This document shows positions 7,471 through 8,723 of a stretch of 8,723 nt of DNA, one piece after another. Positions within the stretch are counted from its first letter, which is position 1. Each line of letters begins with the position of its first letter. Origin of the DNA: JAPLGZ01 sp038318235. GTDB taxonomy: Bacteria; Chloroflexota; Anaerolineae; Caldilineales; Caldilineaceae. The position numbers were made by a program, and so were the translations under genes. The notes beneath the pieces were generated by a model. That model was not told the origin of the DNA, ran no database searches, and saw nothing but the letters and a program-made list of their open reading frames with translations. Location of the stretch: NCBI GenBank assembly GCA_038318235.1, contig JBBQBY010000285.1, positions 1-8,723 on the forward strand. The letters are read 5' to 3'.

Positions 7471-7923
7471 GTGCCAATCTTATTACGTCCGGCGACTGCG
7501 AAGGACGCCGAACCCATCAAATCTCTGATCCGCCGGGTGCATATCAATCCATTCGGTCTGGTCTGGCAACGCTTTCTTATGGCGGAAGACGCTGGCGAGA
7601 TTGTGGGCTGTGTCCAGGTGAAGCCGCACAAGGATAGCGTGCGCGAACTGGCGTCGCTTGCCGTTGTCCCCGAACGGCAGGGGCAAGGGGTGGGAGCGCT
7701 GCTTGTAAACGCGTTGCTGACGCACGAACGTGGCGAACTGTACTTGATGTGCCGCGAGCAGATGGCCTCCTATTACGCCCGGTTCGGCTTTGCGTTGGTC
7801 GAGCCAGCGGCTATCCCGCGCAGCTTGAAACCTTTTTATCGGATTGGACGGTTCATCACACGGCTGTTTGGAAGTGAGCGGATCGCCATCATGCGCCGCG
7901 CCAGCGAGCGCATCGATCCCTGA
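7471..7923 (+). CDS. GNAT-family N-acetyltransferase
   Basis: This 150-residue cytosolic acetyltransferase transfers an acetyl group from acetyl-CoA to an unknown amine. The N-terminus LLRPATAKDAEPIKSLIRRV is the usual GNAT beta1-alpha1. Motif A is LASLAVVPERQGQGVGALLV, with the acetyl-CoA pyrophosphate loop Q/RxxGxG/A. Motif B follows (LYLMCREQMASYYARFGF), where the Tyr-Tyr-x-x-Phe-Gly-Phe pattern is typical. I chose GTG at 7471-7473 because GGGGAGG lies five bases upstream and the protein then has normal GNAT length. An in-frame ATG at 7315 lies inside the palindromic element and would add 52 non-conserved residues. The final helix with several Arg (RIGRFITRLFGSERIAIMRR) is unassigned. The substrate cannot be told from the sequence. 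Confidence 0.88.
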   Translation: MPILLRPATAKDAEPIKSLIRRVHINPFGLVWQRFLMAEDAGEIVGCVQVKPHKDSVRELASLAVVPERQGQGVGALLVNALLTHERGELYLMCREQMASYYARFGFALVEPAAIPRSLKPFYRIGRFITRLFGSERIAIMRRASERIDP

Positions 7924-7954
7924 TCATCCCGCGATGGCGAGGGCATCAACCTAA

Positions 7955-8410
7955 TTAAGGAGTTGTCGGTTCACTGCCTTCTTTTGGGATAGTCCACCTG
8001 AAGTCACAGACCTTGCCGCCACCAGCAATGGTGTTTGTCCGTGTGAGGGTGCCGCCCCATTTGGACGCCAGCACAAAATCCAGGTTGCACCAGGTATTGA
8101 CACAGAGTTCTGCCTCGCCCTTGTTCTGAAAGAATTCCCCCACCGGACATTTTTGGCAATCAAAGGCCACCGTCTGCTCGTCGGACGGCAGATCTTGCCA
8201 TATATAGCCGGGCAAACTGAAGGGAAACGAGCGAAAGATCTGCGTCGCGAGCCGCATCTTCTTGGCGGGATCATTGGTGAAAGAGCTAGCCAGGATCAGC
8301 GGCACTTCACCCATCTTGCTGTAGATCCGCCACGCGATGTCGTTGATGATCTTGTGAGACTCTTGTGCACCGTGTCCGGCTTCAAGCAGGACTTGGTTGA
8401 TCGCCAGTGC
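7955..8410 (-). pseudogene. L-2-amino-thiazoline-4-carboxylate hydrolase-like, C-terminal part
   Basis: About 152 codons from LAINQVLLEAGHGAQ to the TAA at 7955-7957 match the ATC-hydrolase family by pattern: a helical region (IINDIAWRIYSKMGEVP), RLATQIFRSFPFSLPGYIWQ, then the Cys-rich core FDCQKCPVGEFF, ELCVNTWCNLDF and TNTIAGGGKVCDFRW. Members of this family hydrolyse a thiazoline ring in cysteine-forming pathways, but most are uncharacterised. The family is normally about 200-230 residues, and the N-terminal 50-70 are missing. Upstream the reading frame runs into antisense-frame MFS sequence and an ATG at 8480-8482, which belongs to the joined gene and not to this one. It ends convergently, 31 bp from the acetyltransferase. 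Confidence 0.8.
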
Positions 8411-8723
8411 CGCCGAGCATGCGCGTGGCGTAAAGCAGCCACAGCGACGTGGCAAGACCGAAAAGAATTTGCGCGATGACATAGCCCCCGATGCCGATTA
8501 AGATAAGCGGTCTTCTTCCGATCCGATCGGACAAGCGCCCCCACACGGGCGCGAAGAAGAATTGTCCCAGCGCGTAAATGCCGGTCAACAAGCCGACATG
8601 GATCGCCACTGACTGGCGCGTTGCCCCTTCTGCCAACGCCAGCCGCTCGACGTAGAAGGGCAGTACCGGCAGCGCAATGCCGAAGCCGATCATGACGACA
8701 AACAAACAGGCAAGCAGTACAAA
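8382..8723 (-). pseudogene. MFS transporter, N-terminal fragment (partial at edge)
   Basis: The frame enters from beyond the right edge (FVLLACLFVVMIGFGIALPV) and encodes the first transmembrane helices of a major-facilitator drug/sugar efflux protein. The A-motif GRLSDRIGRRPLILIGIGGY lies between TM2 and TM3, and TM3 reads IAQILFGLATSLWLLY, followed by ATRMLGG. Family members continue for about 280 further residues. Here the sequence after LGG (about 8410) is hydrolase DNA in another frame, and translation stops with TGA at 8382-8384. The gene is thus truncated after about 105 visible residues by the same join that removed the hydrolase start. Its true start is outside the window. Confidence 0.85.

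Noticed and set aside
8411..8482. ATG at 8480-8482 as the true start of the hydrolase-like gene
   Set aside because: The first two dozen codons are an off-frame reading of the MFS fragment and do not match the hydrolase family.

Overview
The window looks like an accessory, partly decayed segment of a bacterial chromosome. Gene style suggests a Chloroflexota-type organism: a CsoR/CopZ/CopA copper cluster, an IS3 remnant, a TnpB remnant, beta-helix surface repeats and GC-rich palindromic intergenic repeats. That assignment rests on protein style only, because no rRNA, tRNA or other phylogenetic marker is present. Genes use the standard bacterial code (TGA, TAA and TAG all terminate) and good Shine-Dalgarno sites.

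Layout from left to right. Bases 1-177 hold an edge stretch and a 112-bp symmetric element with terminal inverted repeats (65-176). Bases 178-732 (minus) are a fragment of a repeat-rich surface protein, joined in frame to a frameshifted, C-terminally truncated tnpB (733-1433). A likely IS200/IS605 left end with a hairpin and short tandem repeats follows at about 1498-1594. Bases 1624-2607 (minus) encode an eight-helix membrane protein of unknown function, interrupted by one TGA at an expected Trp position. An IS3-family deletion derivative (2678-3369) lies upstream of it, and its end appears to supply the -35 box of that gene's promoter.

The functional core is the minus-strand operon csoR (6349-6627), copZ (6102-6311), copA (3492-5957). 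It has a strong promoter with a G-tract CsoR-like operator, a 25-bp-arm hairpin between copZ and copA, and a hairpin after copA. The inferred logic is that Cu(I) binds CsoR and releases the promoter, CopZ carries Cu(I) in the cytosol, and CopA pumps it out. The second CopA metal-binding domain has lost its CxxC.

Divergent from csoR is a response-regulator gene (6835-7266). It encodes a complete receiver domain but stops where the DNA-binding domain should begin, at the edge of a 131-bp palindromic repeat (7266-7396). A GNAT acetyltransferase (7471-7923) follows. Convergent to it on the minus strand is the C-terminal part of an L-2-amino-thiazoline-4-carboxylate hydrolase-like protein (7955-about 8410), joined by an apparent deletion to the N-terminal part of an MFS transporter that runs off the right edge.

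Overall, an intact copper-homeostasis operon sits among broken genes, mobile-element remnants and palindromic repeats. I see no convincing wholly new system. The most interesting points are the IS-derived hybrid promoter, the single in-frame TGA, the receiver truncated at a palindrome, the copZ-copA hairpin and the degenerate CopA domain.
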